Part shown: positions 16,825 to 26,491 of the stretch, piece after piece
How positions within the stretch are numbered: the first letter of the stretch is position 1
Layout of the letters: the number at the start of each line of letters is the position of its first letter
Notes under the pieces: generated by a model
Database searches by the model: none
Seen by the model: only the letters and a program-made list of their open reading frames with translations
Told to the model about the DNA's origin: nothing
Program-made: the position numbers and the translations under genes
Origin: Streptococcus pneumoniae
GTDB taxonomy: Bacteria; Bacillota; Bacilli; Lactobacillales; Streptococcaceae
Direction of reading: 5' to 3'
DNA length: 64,000 nucleotides
Assembly (NCBI RefSeq): GCF_001096185.1
Contig: NZ_CRPU01000002.1
Location: forward strand, 124,001 to 188,000

Positions 16825-17994
16825 ATGAAGCCAATTGACCGTTTTTCTTATCTAAAGAATAATCGGGTGTCGCAAGATACCTCATCTCTGGTACAGTGCT
16901 ACCTCCCGATTATCGGTCAGGAGGCACTGAGCCTTTATCTTTATACGGTTAGTTTTTGGGATAATGGCAGAAAGGAATATCTTTTTTCAAGCATTCTTAA
17001 CCATCTCAACTTTGGGATGGATAGACTGATAAAATCCTTGAAAATCTTATCTGCTTTTAATCTCTTAACCCTCTATCAAAAGGGTGATACCTATCAGCTA
17101 GCCCTCCATGCTCCTCTTTCGAGTCAGGATTTTTTGGAACACCCTGTTTATCGTAGACTCTTGGAAAAAAAGATTGGCGATGCAGCTGTGGAGGATTTGA
17201 AAGTTGAGAGTGCTGAGGGAGAAGAGATACCTGTCTCACTCAAGCAAGTCTTTCCAGACTTGGCAGAACTGGGAAGTCAAGAAGGCCTTGGTCTCAAGAA
17301 GAAAGTGGCCAACGATTTTGACTTAGACCATTTTCGTCAGCTTATGGCCAGAGATGGGCTTCGCTTTGCGGATGAGCAGTCTGATGTCTTAAACCTCTTT
17401 GCCATTGCCGAGGAGAAGAAATGGACTTGGTTTGAGACCTATCAATTGGCCAAGTCAACAGCTGTTTCCCAGGTTATTTCAACCAAACGCATGCGTGAAA
17501 AAATTGCTCAAAAACCTGTTTCCTCTGACTTTAGTCCTAAGGAAGCAACCATTATCAAAGAAGCCAAAAGTAAGACTGTCCTGCAGTTCTTGGCAGAAAT
17601 CAAGCAAACACGCAAGGGAACCATTACCCAAACAGAAAGAGACCTCTTGCAACAGATGGCTGGCTTGGGCTTGCTGGACGAAGTCATTAATATCATTCTC
17701 TTATTGACCTTTAATAAGGTGGATTCGGCAAATATCAATGAGAAATATGCCATGAAGGTAGCAAATGACTATGCCTATCAAAAGATACATTCGGCAGAAG
17801 AGGCAGTCTTGCGCATTCGTGAGCGAGGGCAGAAGAGTCAGGCTCAAAAAAGCAGTAAACAGAGTCCTACCAAGTCCAATGTACCCAAGTGGAGCAACCC
17901 AGATTATAAAAATGAAACCAGCGAGGAAACTCGTCTGGAACTAGAACGTAAGAAACAAGAACTATTAGCTCGATTAGAAAAAGGAGGAGATTAG
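16825..17994 (+). CDS. dnaB: Replication initiation and membrane attachment protein DnaB
   Basis: A 389-residue Firmicute DnaB, the helicase co-loader that helps DnaI place DnaC on the origin. The N-terminal winged-helix part begins MKPIDRFSYLKNNRVS. The central DnaB_2 (DnaD-like) domain includes WFETYQLAKSTAVSQVIS and the conserved VINIILLLTFNKVDSANIN with YAMKVANDYAY (about 285-325). The lysine-rich tail ends in a coiled EETRLELERKKQELLARL. It sits between nrdR and dnaI with no gaps. Confidence 0.93.
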   Translation: MKPIDRFSYLKNNRVSQDTSSLVQCYLPIIGQEALSLYLYTVSFWDNGRKEYLFSSILNHLNFGMDRLIKSLKILSAFNLLTLYQKGDTYQLALHAPLSSQDFLEHPVYRRLLEKKIGDAAVEDLKVESAEGEEIPVSLKQVFPDLAELGSQEGLGLKKKVANDFDLDHFRQLMARDGLRFADEQSDVLNLFAIAEEKKWTWFETYQLAKSTAVSQVISTKRMREKIAQKPVSSDFSPKEATIIKEAKSKTVLQFLAEIKQTRKGTITQTERDLLQQMAGLGLLDEVINIILLLTFNKVDSANINEKYAMKVANDYAYQKIHSAEEAVLRIRERGQKSQAQKSSKQSPTKSNVPKWSNPDYKNETSEETRLELERKKQELLARLEKGGD

Positions 17995-18891
17995 ATGGAA
18001 AGTGTCGGAGACGTACTCAAACGTCAACCTAGCCGTTTTCATTATCAAGATTTGGTCCAGAAAATCATGAAGGACTCTGATGTTGCGGCCTTTATCCAGC
18101 AAGAATCCTTGACTCCAGAGGAATTAAATCGCAGTATCTCCAAGTTTAATCAATACATCACCGAGCGTGACAAGTTTCTCCGTGGTGATACGGATTATAT
18201 TGCCAAAGGCTACAAGCCTATTTTGGTTATGAATCATGGCTATGCGGATGTTTCTTATGAAGAAACTCCCGAACTAATCGCAGCTGAAAAAGAAGCGGCT
18301 ATTAAGAACCGTCTCAAGTTAATCAATCTGCCAGCCAGTCTCAGGAAAGCTAGTTTAGCTCAAGTTGACTTGGATGATTTGGGTCGCTTGCCAGTTTTTG
18401 AAAAATTATTAGCCTTCGTGGAACAATATCCAACTATTCGAAAAGGTCTTTATCTATATGGAGACTTTGGTGTGGGTAAAAGTTTCATGGTGGCTGCCCT
18501 AGCCCATGATTTGTCAGAAAAACGTGGTGTTTCATCCACTCTTCTCCACTATCCTAGCTTTGTCATTGATGTCAAAAATGCTATCGGTGATGGTAATGTC
18601 AAGACCTTGGTAGATGAGATTAAACTATCTGAAGTCCTAATTTTAGATGATATTGGTGCCGAGCAATCAACAGCTTGGGTACGTGATGAAATCCTGCAGG
18701 TCATTCTCCAATATCGGATGCAGGAAAATTTACCGACCTTTTTCACCTCCAACTTCAACTTTGAAGAATTGGAGCAGCATTTCGCTAAAGGGAAACATGG
18801 AAATGACGAAACCTGGGAAGCCAGACGCGTCATGGAACGCATCCGTTATTTGGCTGAGGAGACTCGTTTAGAAGGAGTAAACCGTCGATGA
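17995..18891 (+). CDS. dnaI: Primosomal protein DnaI, helicase loader
   Basis: A 298-residue AAA+ ATPase that loads the replicative helicase. The N-terminal region (about 1-120) is the helicase-binding part; the AAA+ core has Walker A GDFGVGKSFMVAAL (about 159-172) and Walker B VLILDDIGAEQST (about 214). An Arg-rich C-terminus follows (EARRVMERIRYLAEETRLEG). Its stop overlaps the next gene by 4 bp. Confidence 0.94.
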   Translation: MESVGDVLKRQPSRFHYQDLVQKIMKDSDVAAFIQQESLTPEELNRSISKFNQYITERDKFLRGDTDYIAKGYKPILVMNHGYADVSYEETPELIAAEKEAAIKNRLKLINLPASLRKASLAQVDLDDLGRLPVFEKLLAFVEQYPTIRKGLYLYGDFGVGKSFMVAALAHDLSEKRGVSSTLLHYPSFVIDVKNAIGDGNVKTLVDEIKLSEVLILDDIGAEQSTAWVRDEILQVILQYRMQENLPTFFTSNFNFEELEQHFAKGKHGNDETWEARRVMERIRYLAEETRLEGVNRR

Positions 18892-19601
18892 CAGAAACGA
18901 TTAAACTGATGAAAGCTCATGCTTCAGTGCGTAGATTTAAGGAGCAAGCCCTTCCTCAGGAAGACTTGACTGAAATCCTGACAGTAGCCCAGATGGCCTC
19001 GTCTTGGAAGAATTTTCAATCCTACTCTGTGATTGTGGTACGAAGTCAAGAGAAGAAAGATGCCTTGTATGAATTGGTGCCTCAAGAAGCCATTCGCCAG
19101 TCAGCTGTTTTCCTTCTCTTTGTCGGAGATTTGAACCGAGCAGAAAAGGGAGCCCAGCTTCATACTGACTCATTCCAACCACAAGGTGTAGAAAGTCTCT
19201 TGATTAGTTCGGTCGATGCAGCTCTTGCTGGTCAAAATGCCCTGCTGGCAGCTGAAAGCTTGGGCTATGGTGGTGTCATTATTGGCTTGGTGCGTTACAA
19301 GTCAGAAGAAGTGGCAGAGCTTTTTAACCTGCCTGACTACACCTATCCTGTCTTTGGGATAGCACTAGGTGTGCCAAATGAAGAACATGAAGTCAAACCT
19401 CGTTTGCAATTGAATCAAGTGGTCTTTGATGAAGAATATCAGGAACAAACAGTTGATGTGATTGAGGCTTATGACCGTGTACAGGCGGACTATGCTGGGG
19501 CGCGTGCAACCACAAGTTGGAGTCAGCGCCTAGCAGAACAGTTTGGTCAAGCAGAACCAAGCTCAACTAGAAAAAATCTTGAACAGAAGAAGTTATTGTA
19601 G
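18888..19601 (+). CDS. NADPH-dependent nitroreductase/FMN oxidoreductase
   Basis: A 237-residue flavin enzyme of the nitroreductase/NfsA-FRP group. The N-terminal MKAHASVRRFKEQALP with following MASSWKNFQSYSVIVV binds FMN, and ESLGYGGVIIGLVR (about 124-137) plus FGIALGVPNEEH complete the fold. It reduces flavins, nitro compounds or quinones with NAD(P)H. Start ATGA overlaps the dnaI stop. It has no evident functional link to replication beyond co-transcription. Confidence 0.88.
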   Translation: MTETIKLMKAHASVRRFKEQALPQEDLTEILTVAQMASSWKNFQSYSVIVVRSQEKKDALYELVPQEAIRQSAVFLLFVGDLNRAEKGAQLHTDSFQPQGVESLLISSVDAALAGQNALLAAESLGYGGVIIGLVRYKSEEVAELFNLPDYTYPVFGIALGVPNEEHEVKPRLQLNQVVFDEEYQEQTVDVIEAYDRVQADYAGARATTSWSQRLAEQFGQAEPSSTRKNLEQKKLL

Positions 19602-19614
19602 AAAGTGAGAAATT

Positions 19615-20925
19615 ATGGCCCTACCAACTATTGCCATTGTAGGACGTCCCAATGTTGGGAAATCAACCCTATTTAATCGGATCGCTGGTGAGCGAATCTC
19701 CATTGTAGAAGATGTCGAAGGAGTGACACGTGACCGTATCTATGCAACGGGTGAGTGGCTCAATCGTTCCTTTAGCATGATTGACACAGGAGGAATCGAT
19801 GATGTCGATGCTCCTTTCATGGAACAAATCAAGCACCAGGCAGAAATTGCCATGGAAGAAGCAGATGTTATCGTCTTTGTCGTGTCTGGTAAGGAAGGAA
19901 TTACTGATGCAGACGAATACGTAGCTCGTAAGCTTTATAAGACCCACAAACCAGTTATCCTCGCAGTTAACAAGGTGGACAACCCTGAGATGCGAAATGA
20001 TATCTATGATTTCTATGCTCTTGGTTTGGGAGAACCACTGCCAATCTCATCTGTCCATGGGATCGGTACAGGGGATGTGCTAGACGCGATCGTAGAAAAT
20101 CTTCCAAATGAATATGAAGAAGAAAATCCAGATGTGATTAAGTTTAGCCTAATTGGACGTCCCAATGTTGGAAAATCAAGCTTGATTAACGCTATTTTGG
20201 GCGAAGACCGTGTCATTGCTAGTCCTGTTGCTGGAACAACGCGTGACGCTATTGATACCCACTTTACAGATACAGATGGTCAAGAGTTTACCATGATTGA
20301 TACGGCTGGTATGCGTAAATCTGGTAAGGTTTATGAAAATACCGAGAAATACTCTGTCATGCGTGCCATGCGTGCTATTGACCGTTCAGATGTGGTCTTA
20401 ATGGTCATCAATGCGGAAGAAGGAATCCGTGAATACGACAAGCGTATCGCAGGATTTGCCCATGAAGCTGGTAAAGGGATGATTATCGTGGTCAACAAGT
20501 GGGATACGCTTGAAAAAGACAACCATACTATGAAAAACTGGGAAGAAGATATTCGTGAGCAGTTCCAATACCTGCCTTACGCACCGATTATCTTTGTATC
20601 AGCCTTGACAAAGCAACGTCTCCACAAACTTCCTGAGATGATCAAGCAAATCAGTGAAAGTCAAAACACACGAATTCCATCAGCTGTCTTGAACGATGTC
20701 ATTATGGATGCTATTGCCATCAACCCAACACCGACAGACAAAGGGAAACGTCTCAAGATTTTTTATGCGACCCAAGTGGCAACCAAACCACCAACCTTTG
20801 TTATCTTTGTCAACGAAGAAGAACTCATGCACTTTTCTTACCTACGTTTCTTGGAAAATCAAATCCGCAAGGCCTTTGTCTTTGAGGGAACTCCAATCCA
20901 TCTCATCGCAAGAAAGCGTAAATAA
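19615..20925 (+). CDS. der: Ribosome-associated GTPase Der (EngA)
   Basis: A 436-residue GTPase with two tandem G domains, each with [16 protein letters not shown] or DTAG and NKVD/NKWD boxes (first about 8-160, second about 176-345), followed by a KH-like RNA-binding domain (about 350-436). It acts in 50S ribosome assembly and is essential. Length and layout are standard. It is the last gene before a terminator. Confidence 0.98.
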
Positions 20926-20933
20926 AAAAGTAG

Positions 20934-20962
20934 AATCTGGAATGACATTTCCAGATTTTTTT
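20934..20962 (+). terminator. Terminator after der
   Basis: AATCTGGAA/TTCCAGATT stem, 5-nt loop and T7. The extended -10 TGATATAAT (20962-20970) of the next cluster begins right in the T-run. Confidence 0.88.
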
Positions 20963-21006
20963 GATATAATAAAATAATAGAAAACGCTATCAAAAAGGAG
21001 GTGTCG

Positions 21007-21342
21007 ATGAAACATTTGTTTAAATTCTTACTTTTAGTACCTTACTTTTATTTTGATAACTGGATTGAAAAGGCTAACAGAAATAGTAAATTTTTCTCAA
21101 TTTTTTACTATTTTTACTGGTTTTACATTCCCCTCTATGCTCTTTTTAGCCTTGCTTGGACAGTTGTTTCAGTTCTGTTTTTCAATATCGTCTTGAGAAA
21201 TTTGACAGATATCAAGTTATGGGGCATTTGGTTTCTTTTTATTCTGCTAGCCATTGGTCTGAATAGGTTAACTTATTCTTGTTTCAAAAAAATGCTTCGC
21301 TTGAGACGAGAACTAGGGAAGTCTAAAGGTGGAAGGCATTGA
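21007..21342 (+). CDS. Small membrane protein of the 21-24 kb ABC cluster
   Basis: A 111-residue protein with two long hydrophobic segments (about 35-65 and 72-95) and a basic tail (CFKKMLRLRRELGKSKGGRH). The start is the ATG 5 bp after AAGGAGG; a GTG two codons upstream overlaps that site. No family was recognised. It leads a run of five genes read in the same direction, so it is probably a component or accessory of the ABC transporter encoded by them. Confidence 0.7.
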   Translation: MKHLFKFLLLVPYFYFDNWIEKANRNSKFFSIFYYFYWFYIPLYALFSLAWTVVSVLFFNIVLRNLTDIKLWGIWFLFILLAIGLNRLTYSCFKKMLRLRRELGKSKGGRH

Positions 21343-21374
21343 TTTATATGGTTTTTGTGGATAGGAGGTAGCTT

Positions 21375-22166
21375 ATGAAGATTCCTCTCTTAACTTTGGC
21401 AAGGCATAAATTTGTTTATGTCTTGCTTACTTTGATTTTTCTTGCTTTGGTTTATCGTGATTTCTTGATGACTTATTTCTTTTTTGATATTCATGCGCCT
21501 GATCTAGCCAAATTTGATGGACAAGCAATTAAAAATGACTTATTAAAATCAGCGTTAGATTTTCGTATTCTCCAGTTCAATCTAGGTTTTTATCAATCAT
21601 TTATTATTCCAATCATCATTTCTTTGCTAGGTTTTCAATATATTGAGCTGAAAAATAAAGTTTTACGATTGAGTATTGGAAGAGAAGTGAGTTATCAAGG
21701 GTTAAAAAGAAAGTTGACTTTTCAAGTTGCAAGTATCCCTTGTGTGATATATTTAGTGGCTGTGCTGATAATTGCAATCATAACCTATTTCTTTGGGACT
21801 TTTTCGCCTCTGGAATGGAATTCTCTATTTTCTGATGGGAGTAGTTTACAAAGGCTTCTAGATGGAGAGATAACAAGCTACTTGTTTTTTACTTGTGTCC
21901 TACTAATCGGTATTTTCATCAATGCAATCTATTTTTTAAAAATAGTTGATTATTTAGGGAATGTGACTCGTTCGGCAATCGCCTATTTGATGTTTCTTTG
22001 GCTTGGTTCTATGTTACTCTATAGTGCCTTGCCTTACTATATGGTTCCTATGACGAGTTTGATGCAAGCTAGCTATGGGGATGTAAGTTTGATGAGACTC
22101 TTTACTCCTTATATCCTTTATATTGTCCCCTATATGGTACTTAAAAAATATGAAGATAATGTTTAA
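21375..22166 (+). CDS. Multi-pass membrane protein, probable ABC permease subunit
   Basis: A 263-residue protein with about six hydrophobic helices (near 13-30, 65-85, 112-140, 170-188, 200-222 and 235-255). No family motif is clear. Its place before a second membrane protein and an ABC ATPase suggests one half of a heterodimeric exporter membrane part. The stop overlaps the start of the next gene. Confidence 0.7.
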   Translation: MKIPLLTLARHKFVYVLLTLIFLALVYRDFLMTYFFFDIHAPDLAKFDGQAIKNDLLKSALDFRILQFNLGFYQSFIIPIIISLLGFQYIELKNKVLRLSIGREVSYQGLKRKLTFQVASIPCVIYLVAVLIIAIITYFFGTFSPLEWNSLFSDGSSLQRLLDGEITSYLFFTCVLLIGIFINAIYFLKIVDYLGNVTRSAIAYLMFLWLGSMLLYSALPYYMVPMTSLMQASYGDVSLMRLFTPYILYIVPYMVLKKYEDNV

Positions 22167-22800
22167 GAACTTTAACAATATTTGGCTAAAGAGAAAGATC
22201 GTTTTACTACTTCGTATAGTTCTGATGATGATTTTGATTAACTATCTATTGTCAATAGCGGTTCAAAAGCAGGATGTTTTTCTCTTTTTCAAGAGGGAAT
22301 TGATTTCAATCTTTTCCTATAATGACTATTCTGAAGCGAATTTAGAAATCCCCAAACTCTTGTTAAATCTTTCGCTTTTCATGGTAGGATGGCTCTCTGT
22401 CATTTTACTTGAAACTGATTTGGCAGACCATTACCATCACTTGATCCGCTATCAATCAACCTCCTTTTTCGATTATACAAGGAAACGATTGGTTGTCATT
22501 TCTAAATTTTTTACTCAAGATTTATTTGTCTGGTTCCTTGGTTTACTTCCTCTAGGAATTCATTTCAAAACAGTCGCACTTTTCTTTTTACTTGCTCAGT
22601 TAATGATCTTGTACTTACTACTGTCTTATCTGATAGCACTTATTAGTGCGGGCGCTGGTTTTTCCTTTTTTCTCTATTTTTTAGCATTTGTGGGACAAGA
22701 ATGGATGATGGATCATATTGTAACAGTGTATTTAGTACTCTTAAGTTTATTAGTTATCTTGATTGTTAGTCGCTTGGAAGAGAAATTTAAGAAAGGATAA
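22150..22800 (+). CDS. Multi-pass membrane protein, second probable permease subunit
   Basis: A 216-residue hydrophobic protein with about six helices. Two ATGs (22150 and 22159) lie within the end of the previous gene and neither has a strong ribosome site, so translation is probably coupled. No recognised domain. It ends 3 bp before the ATPase gene. Confidence 0.7.
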   Translation: MKIMFKNFNNIWLKRKIVLLLRIVLMMILINYLLSIAVQKQDVFLFFKRELISIFSYNDYSEANLEIPKLLLNLSLFMVGWLSVILLETDLADHYHHLIRYQSTSFFDYTRKRLVVISKFFTQDLFVWFLGLLPLGIHFKTVALFFLLAQLMILYLLLSYLIALISAGAGFSFFLYFLAFVGQEWMMDHIVTVYLVLLSLLVILIVSRLEEKFKKG

Positions 22801-22803
22801 ACG

Positions 22804-23454
22804 ATGAGACTTGAAATTATAAATGGACAGAAAATTTATGGGAAAAGACCTATTTTAAATGAGTTAAATCTGGTTTTTCAATCAGGAAATATTTACGGTC
22901 TTAAAGGTGATAACGGATCTGGTAAGACAGTTCTTTTAAAGATACTTGCTGGTTATATTAAGCTTGATAAAGGAAAAGTTCTTCAAGACGGGAAAGTCTA
23001 CGGGATAAAAAATCATTATATTCAGGATGCAGGGATTTTAATTGAAAAAGTCGAGTTTTTATCTCATTTATCTCTGAGAGAAAATTTGCGATTGTTAAGG
23101 TATTTTTCATTTAAAGTTACTGAAAAAAGAATTGCCGATTGGATCCAATATTATGATTTACAGGAATTTGAAGACGTTGAGTACCGTCATTTATCCTTAG
23201 GAACGAAACAAAAAATGGCTTTGATTCAAGCCTTTATTGCCGAACCATCTATACTCTTTCTCGATGAACCCATGAATGCTTTGGATGAGAAGAGTGTGAG
23301 GTTAACCAAACAGGTCATTTTATCTTACCTTAAAAAAGAAAATGGTCTGGTTATCCTGACATCACACATATCGGAAGATATTTCAGACCTTTGTACAGAT
23401 GTATTAGTTGTCGAAAATGGGCATATACAGTATTCAAAAGATATACAATCCTAG
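22804..23454 (+). CDS. ABC transporter ATP-binding protein (peptide/bacteriocin exporter-like)
   Basis: A 216-residue ABC ATPase with Walker A GLKGDNGSGKTVLLKIL (about 33-49), the signature HLSLGTKQKMALIQA (about 132-146; LSLGTKQ is typical of the CcmA/lantibiotic-immunity-like group), Walker B ILFLDEPMNALDE and the switch His in ILTSHI. It serves the membrane proteins on both sides. Which compound is moved is unknown. Confidence 0.87.
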   Translation: MRLEIINGQKIYGKRPILNELNLVFQSGNIYGLKGDNGSGKTVLLKILAGYIKLDKGKVLQDGKVYGIKNHYIQDAGILIEKVEFLSHLSLRENLRLLRYFSFKVTEKRIADWIQYYDLQEFEDVEYRHLSLGTKQKMALIQAFIAEPSILFLDEPMNALDEKSVRLTKQVILSYLKKENGLVILTSHISEDISDLCTDVLVVENGHIQYSKDIQS

Positions 23455-23464
23455 GAGGTAGCTT

Positions 23465-23752
23465 ATGGCACATCTAAAATCATTTATTACACGCTATTCT
23501 AAGGTCTATATTGGTTTAGTTCTGCTGATCTGGATTGCTTTCTTCTTTGTTCCTTGGGATAAACCAGTTCTGGGAATATCTATCAATCTCTTAATCATGC
23601 AGAAAGTTTTACTAGTTTTTGGAATTCTGTCGATTTTGATGGCCTTGCTGTCCAAGAAAGTCAGTCTCTTTGTTTTTGGACTCATCTGCTGTCTTTCTCT
23701 TTGGATTAACCTATTTATCCTATTTGCCATTTTGCCGATTTTTGGCAATTAA
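23465..23752 (+). CDS. Small membrane protein closing the ABC cluster
   Basis: A 95-residue protein with three hydrophobic stretches (about 16-30, 38-58 and 66-92), preceded by a good AGGAGG site. Unrecognised. It is followed by a terminator, so it ends the five-gene unit. Confidence 0.7.
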   Translation: MAHLKSFITRYSKVYIGLVLLIWIAFFFVPWDKPVLGISINLLIMQKVLLVFGILSILMALLSKKVSLFVFGLICCLSLWINLFILFAILPIFGN

Positions 23753-23769
23753 ACCAACATAAAAGTCAG

Positions 23770-23799
23770 AGAGGTTAGCTTGGGAACTAGCCTCTTTTT
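23770..23799 (+). terminator. Terminator of the five-gene ABC cluster
   Basis: GAGGTTAG paired with CTAGCCTC around a CTTGGGAA loop, then T5. Confidence 0.85.
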
Positions 23800-23823
23800 C
23801 CTTTTCAAAATGGGGATTCTTCC

Positions 23824-23852
23824 TTGAAAATAATCAGTAATTGTGCTAAAAT
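23824..23852 (+). promoter_or_regulatory. secA promoter
   Basis: TTGAAA (23824-23829), a 17-bp spacer and TGC-TAAAAT (extended -10, 23844-23852), 46 bp before the start codon. Confidence 0.75.
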
Positions 23853-23897
23853 TAAAAGAACATTCTAAAATATTCGGAATTTAAAGTAAGGAAAAAC

Positions 23898-26411
23898 ATG
23901 GCTAATATTTTAAAAACAATTATCGAAAATGATAAAGGAGAAATCCGTCGTCTGGAAAAGATGGCTGACAAGGTTTTCAAATACGAAGACCAAATGGCTG
24001 CTTTGACTGACGACCAACTAAAAGCAAAAACAGTTGAATTTAAAGAACGTTATCAAAATGGAGAATCACTAGATTCATTGCTTTATGAAGCATTTGCGGT
24101 TGTCCGTGAGGGTGCCAAACGTGTTCTAGGTCTCTTCCCATATAAGGTTCAGGTCATGGGGGGAATCGTTCTTCACCATGGTGACGTGCCAGAAATGCGT
24201 ACAGGGGAAGGGAAAACCTTGACTGCGACCATGCCAGTATACCTCAATGCCCTTTCAGGTAAAGGGGTTCACGTAGTTACGGTCAATGAATACCTGTCAG
24301 AACGTGACGCGACTGAGATGGGTGAATTGTACTCATGGCTTGGCTTGTCAGTAGGGATTAACTTGGCTGCCAAATCTCCAATGGAGAAAAAAGAAGCCTA
24401 TGAGTGTGATATTACTTACTCAACCAACTCAGAAATCGGATTTGACTACCTTCGTGATAACATGGTCGTTCGCGCTGAAAACATGGTACAACGCCCGCTT
24501 AACTATGCCTTGGTCGATGAGGTTGACTCTATCTTGATTGACGAGGCTCGTACACCTTTGATCGTATCAGGTGCTAACGCAGTTGAAACTAGTCAGCTCT
24601 ACCACATGGCAGACCACTATGTGAAATCTTTGGACAAAGACGACTATATCATCGATGTGCAGTCTAAGACTATTGGTTTGTCTGATTCAGGGATTGATAA
24701 GGCTGAAAGCTACTTCAAACTTGACAATCTCTATGACATCGAAAACGTAGCTCTTACTCACTTTATCGATAACGCCCTTCGTGCCAACTACATCATGCTT
24801 CTCGATATTGACTATGTTGTGAGCGAAGAGCAAGAAATCTTGATCGTTGACCAATTTACAGGTCGTACCATGGAAGGTCGTCGTTATTCTGATGGCTTGC
24901 ACCAAGCTATTGAAGCCAAAGAAGGTGTGCCAATTCAGGATGAAACCAAGACATCTGCCTCAATCACTTACCAAAATCTTTTCCGTATGTACAAGAAATT
25001 GTCTGGTATGACGGGTACAGGTAAGACTGAGGAAGAAGAATTCCGTGAAATCTACAACATTCGTGTGATTCCAATCCCAACCAACCGTCCTGTTCAACGT
25101 ATTGACCACTCAGACCTTCTTTATGCAAGTATCGAGGCTAAGTTTAAGGCGGTTGTCGAAGACGTTAAGGCTCGCTACCAAAAAGGTCAGCCTGTCTTGG
25201 TTGGTACAGTAGCGGTTGAAACCAGTGACTATATTTCTAAGAAATTGGTTGCAGCTGGCGTTCCTCACGAAGTCTTGAATGCCAAAAACCACTATAGAGA
25301 AGCCCAAATCATCATGAATGCTGGTCAACGTGGTGCTGTTACCATCGCAACCAACATGGCGGGTCGTGGTACCGACATCAAGCTTGGTGAAGGGGTTCGT
25401 GAACTTGGAGGACTTTGTGTTATTGGTACAGAGCGTCATGAAAGCCGTCGTATCGATAACCAGCTTCGTGGACGTTCAGGTCGTCAAGGAGACCCAGGTG
25501 AGTCACAATTTTACCTATCTCTGGAAGATGACTTGATGAAACGTTTTGGTTCTGAACGCTTGAAGGGAATCTTTGAACGTCTCAACATGTCTGAAGAGGC
25601 CATTGAGTCTCGTATGTTGACGCGTCAGGTTGAGGCAGCGCAAAAGCGTGTTGAAGGAAATAACTACGATACCCGTAAACAAGTCCTTCAATACGACGAT
25701 GTCATGCGTGAACAACGTGAGATTATCTATGCTCAACGTTATGATGTCATCACTGCAGACCGTGACTTGGCACCTGAAATTCAGTCTATGATTAAACGCA
25801 CGCTTGAACGTGTCGTTGATGGTCATGCGCGTGCCAAACAAGATGAGAAACTAGAGGCAATTTTGAACTTTGCTAAGTACAACTTGCTTCCAGAAGATTC
25901 TATTTCAATCGAAGACTTGTCAGGCTTGTCTGATAAGGCTATTAAGGAAGAGCTTTTCCAACGTGCCTTGCAAGTTTACGATAGTCAGGTTTCAAAACTA
26001 CGCGATGAAGAAGCAGTTAAAGAATTCCAAAAAGTCTTGATTCTACGAGTGGTAGATAACAAGTGGACAGATCATATCGATGCCCTTGATCAATTGCGTA
26101 ACGCAGTTGGACTTCGTGGCTATGCTCAGAACAACCCTGTTGTTGAGTATCAGGCAGAAGGTTTCCGTATGTTTAATGATATGATTGGTTCGATTGAGTT
26201 TGATGTGACACGCTTGATGATGAAAGCACAAATTCATGAACAAGAAAGACCACAGGCAGAACGCCATATCAGTACAACAGCGACTCGTAATATTGCTGCC
26301 CACCAAGCAAGTATGCCAGAAGATTTGGATTTGAGCCAGATTGGACGCAATGAACTTTGCCCATGTGGTTCTGGTAAGAAGTTTAAAAACTGTCACGGTA
26401 AAAGACAATAA
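23898..26411 (+). CDS. secA: Preprotein translocase ATPase SecA
   Basis: An 837-residue motor of the Sec pathway. Motifs in order: [15 protein letters not shown] (Walker A, about 98), the [19 protein letters not shown] segment (about 209-223), [24 protein letters not shown] and [15 protein letters not shown] of the second ATPase domain. The C-terminal zinc/SecB-type tail [19 protein letters not shown] is present. Length is normal for streptococcal SecA1. It is monocistronic, with a hairpin downstream. Confidence 0.98.
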   Translation: MANILKTIIENDKGEIRRLEKMADKVFKYEDQMAALTDDQLKAKTVEFKERYQNGESLDSLLYEAFAVVREGAKRVLGLFPYKVQVMGGIVLHHGDVPEMRTGEGKTLTATMPVYLNALSGKGVHVVTVNEYLSERDATEMGELYSWLGLSVGINLAAKSPMEKKEAYECDITYSTNSEIGFDYLRDNMVVRAENMVQRPLNYALVDEVDSILIDEARTPLIVSGANAVETSQLYHMADHYVKSLDKDDYIIDVQSKTIGLSDSGIDKAESYFKLDNLYDIENVALTHFIDNALRANYIMLLDIDYVVSEEQEILIVDQFTGRTMEGRRYSDGLHQAIEAKEGVPIQDETKTSASITYQNLFRMYKKLSGMTGTGKTEEEEFREIYNIRVIPIPTNRPVQRIDHSDLLYASIEAKFKAVVEDVKARYQKGQPVLVGTVAVETSDYISKKLVAAGVPHEVLNAKNHYREAQIIMNAGQRGAVTIATNMAGRGTDIKLGEGVRELGGLCVIGTERHESRRIDNQLRGRSGRQGDPGESQFYLSLEDDLMKRFGSERLKGIFERLNMSEEAIESRMLTRQVEAAQKRVEGNNYDTRKQVLQYDDVMREQREIIYAQRYDVITADRDLAPEIQSMIKRTLERVVDGHARAKQDEKLEAILNFAKYNLLPEDSISIEDLSGLSDKAIKEELFQRALQVYDSQVSKLRDEEAVKEFQKVLILRVVDNKWTDHIDALDQLRNAVGLRGYAQNNPVVEYQAEGFRMFNDMIGSIEFDVTRLMMKAQIHEQERPQAERHISTTATRNIAAHQASMPEDLDLSQIGRNELCPCGSGKKFKNCHGKRQ

Positions 26412-26429
26412 AATGAGATAGTTTAGAGG

Positions 26430-26470
26430 CGGATACCTTGTGAAAAGTAAATTTTTACTTGGTATCCGTT
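26430..26470 (+). terminator. Hairpin between secA and the first DAHP synthase gene
   Basis: CGGATACC/GGTATCCG outer stem with an inner AAGTAAA-TTTTTACTT part, then TTTG. The T-run is weak, so it may attenuate rather than stop transcription, because no obvious new promoter precedes the next gene. Confidence 0.6.
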
Positions 26471-26491
26471 TGCTTTATAAGGAGATGAGTT

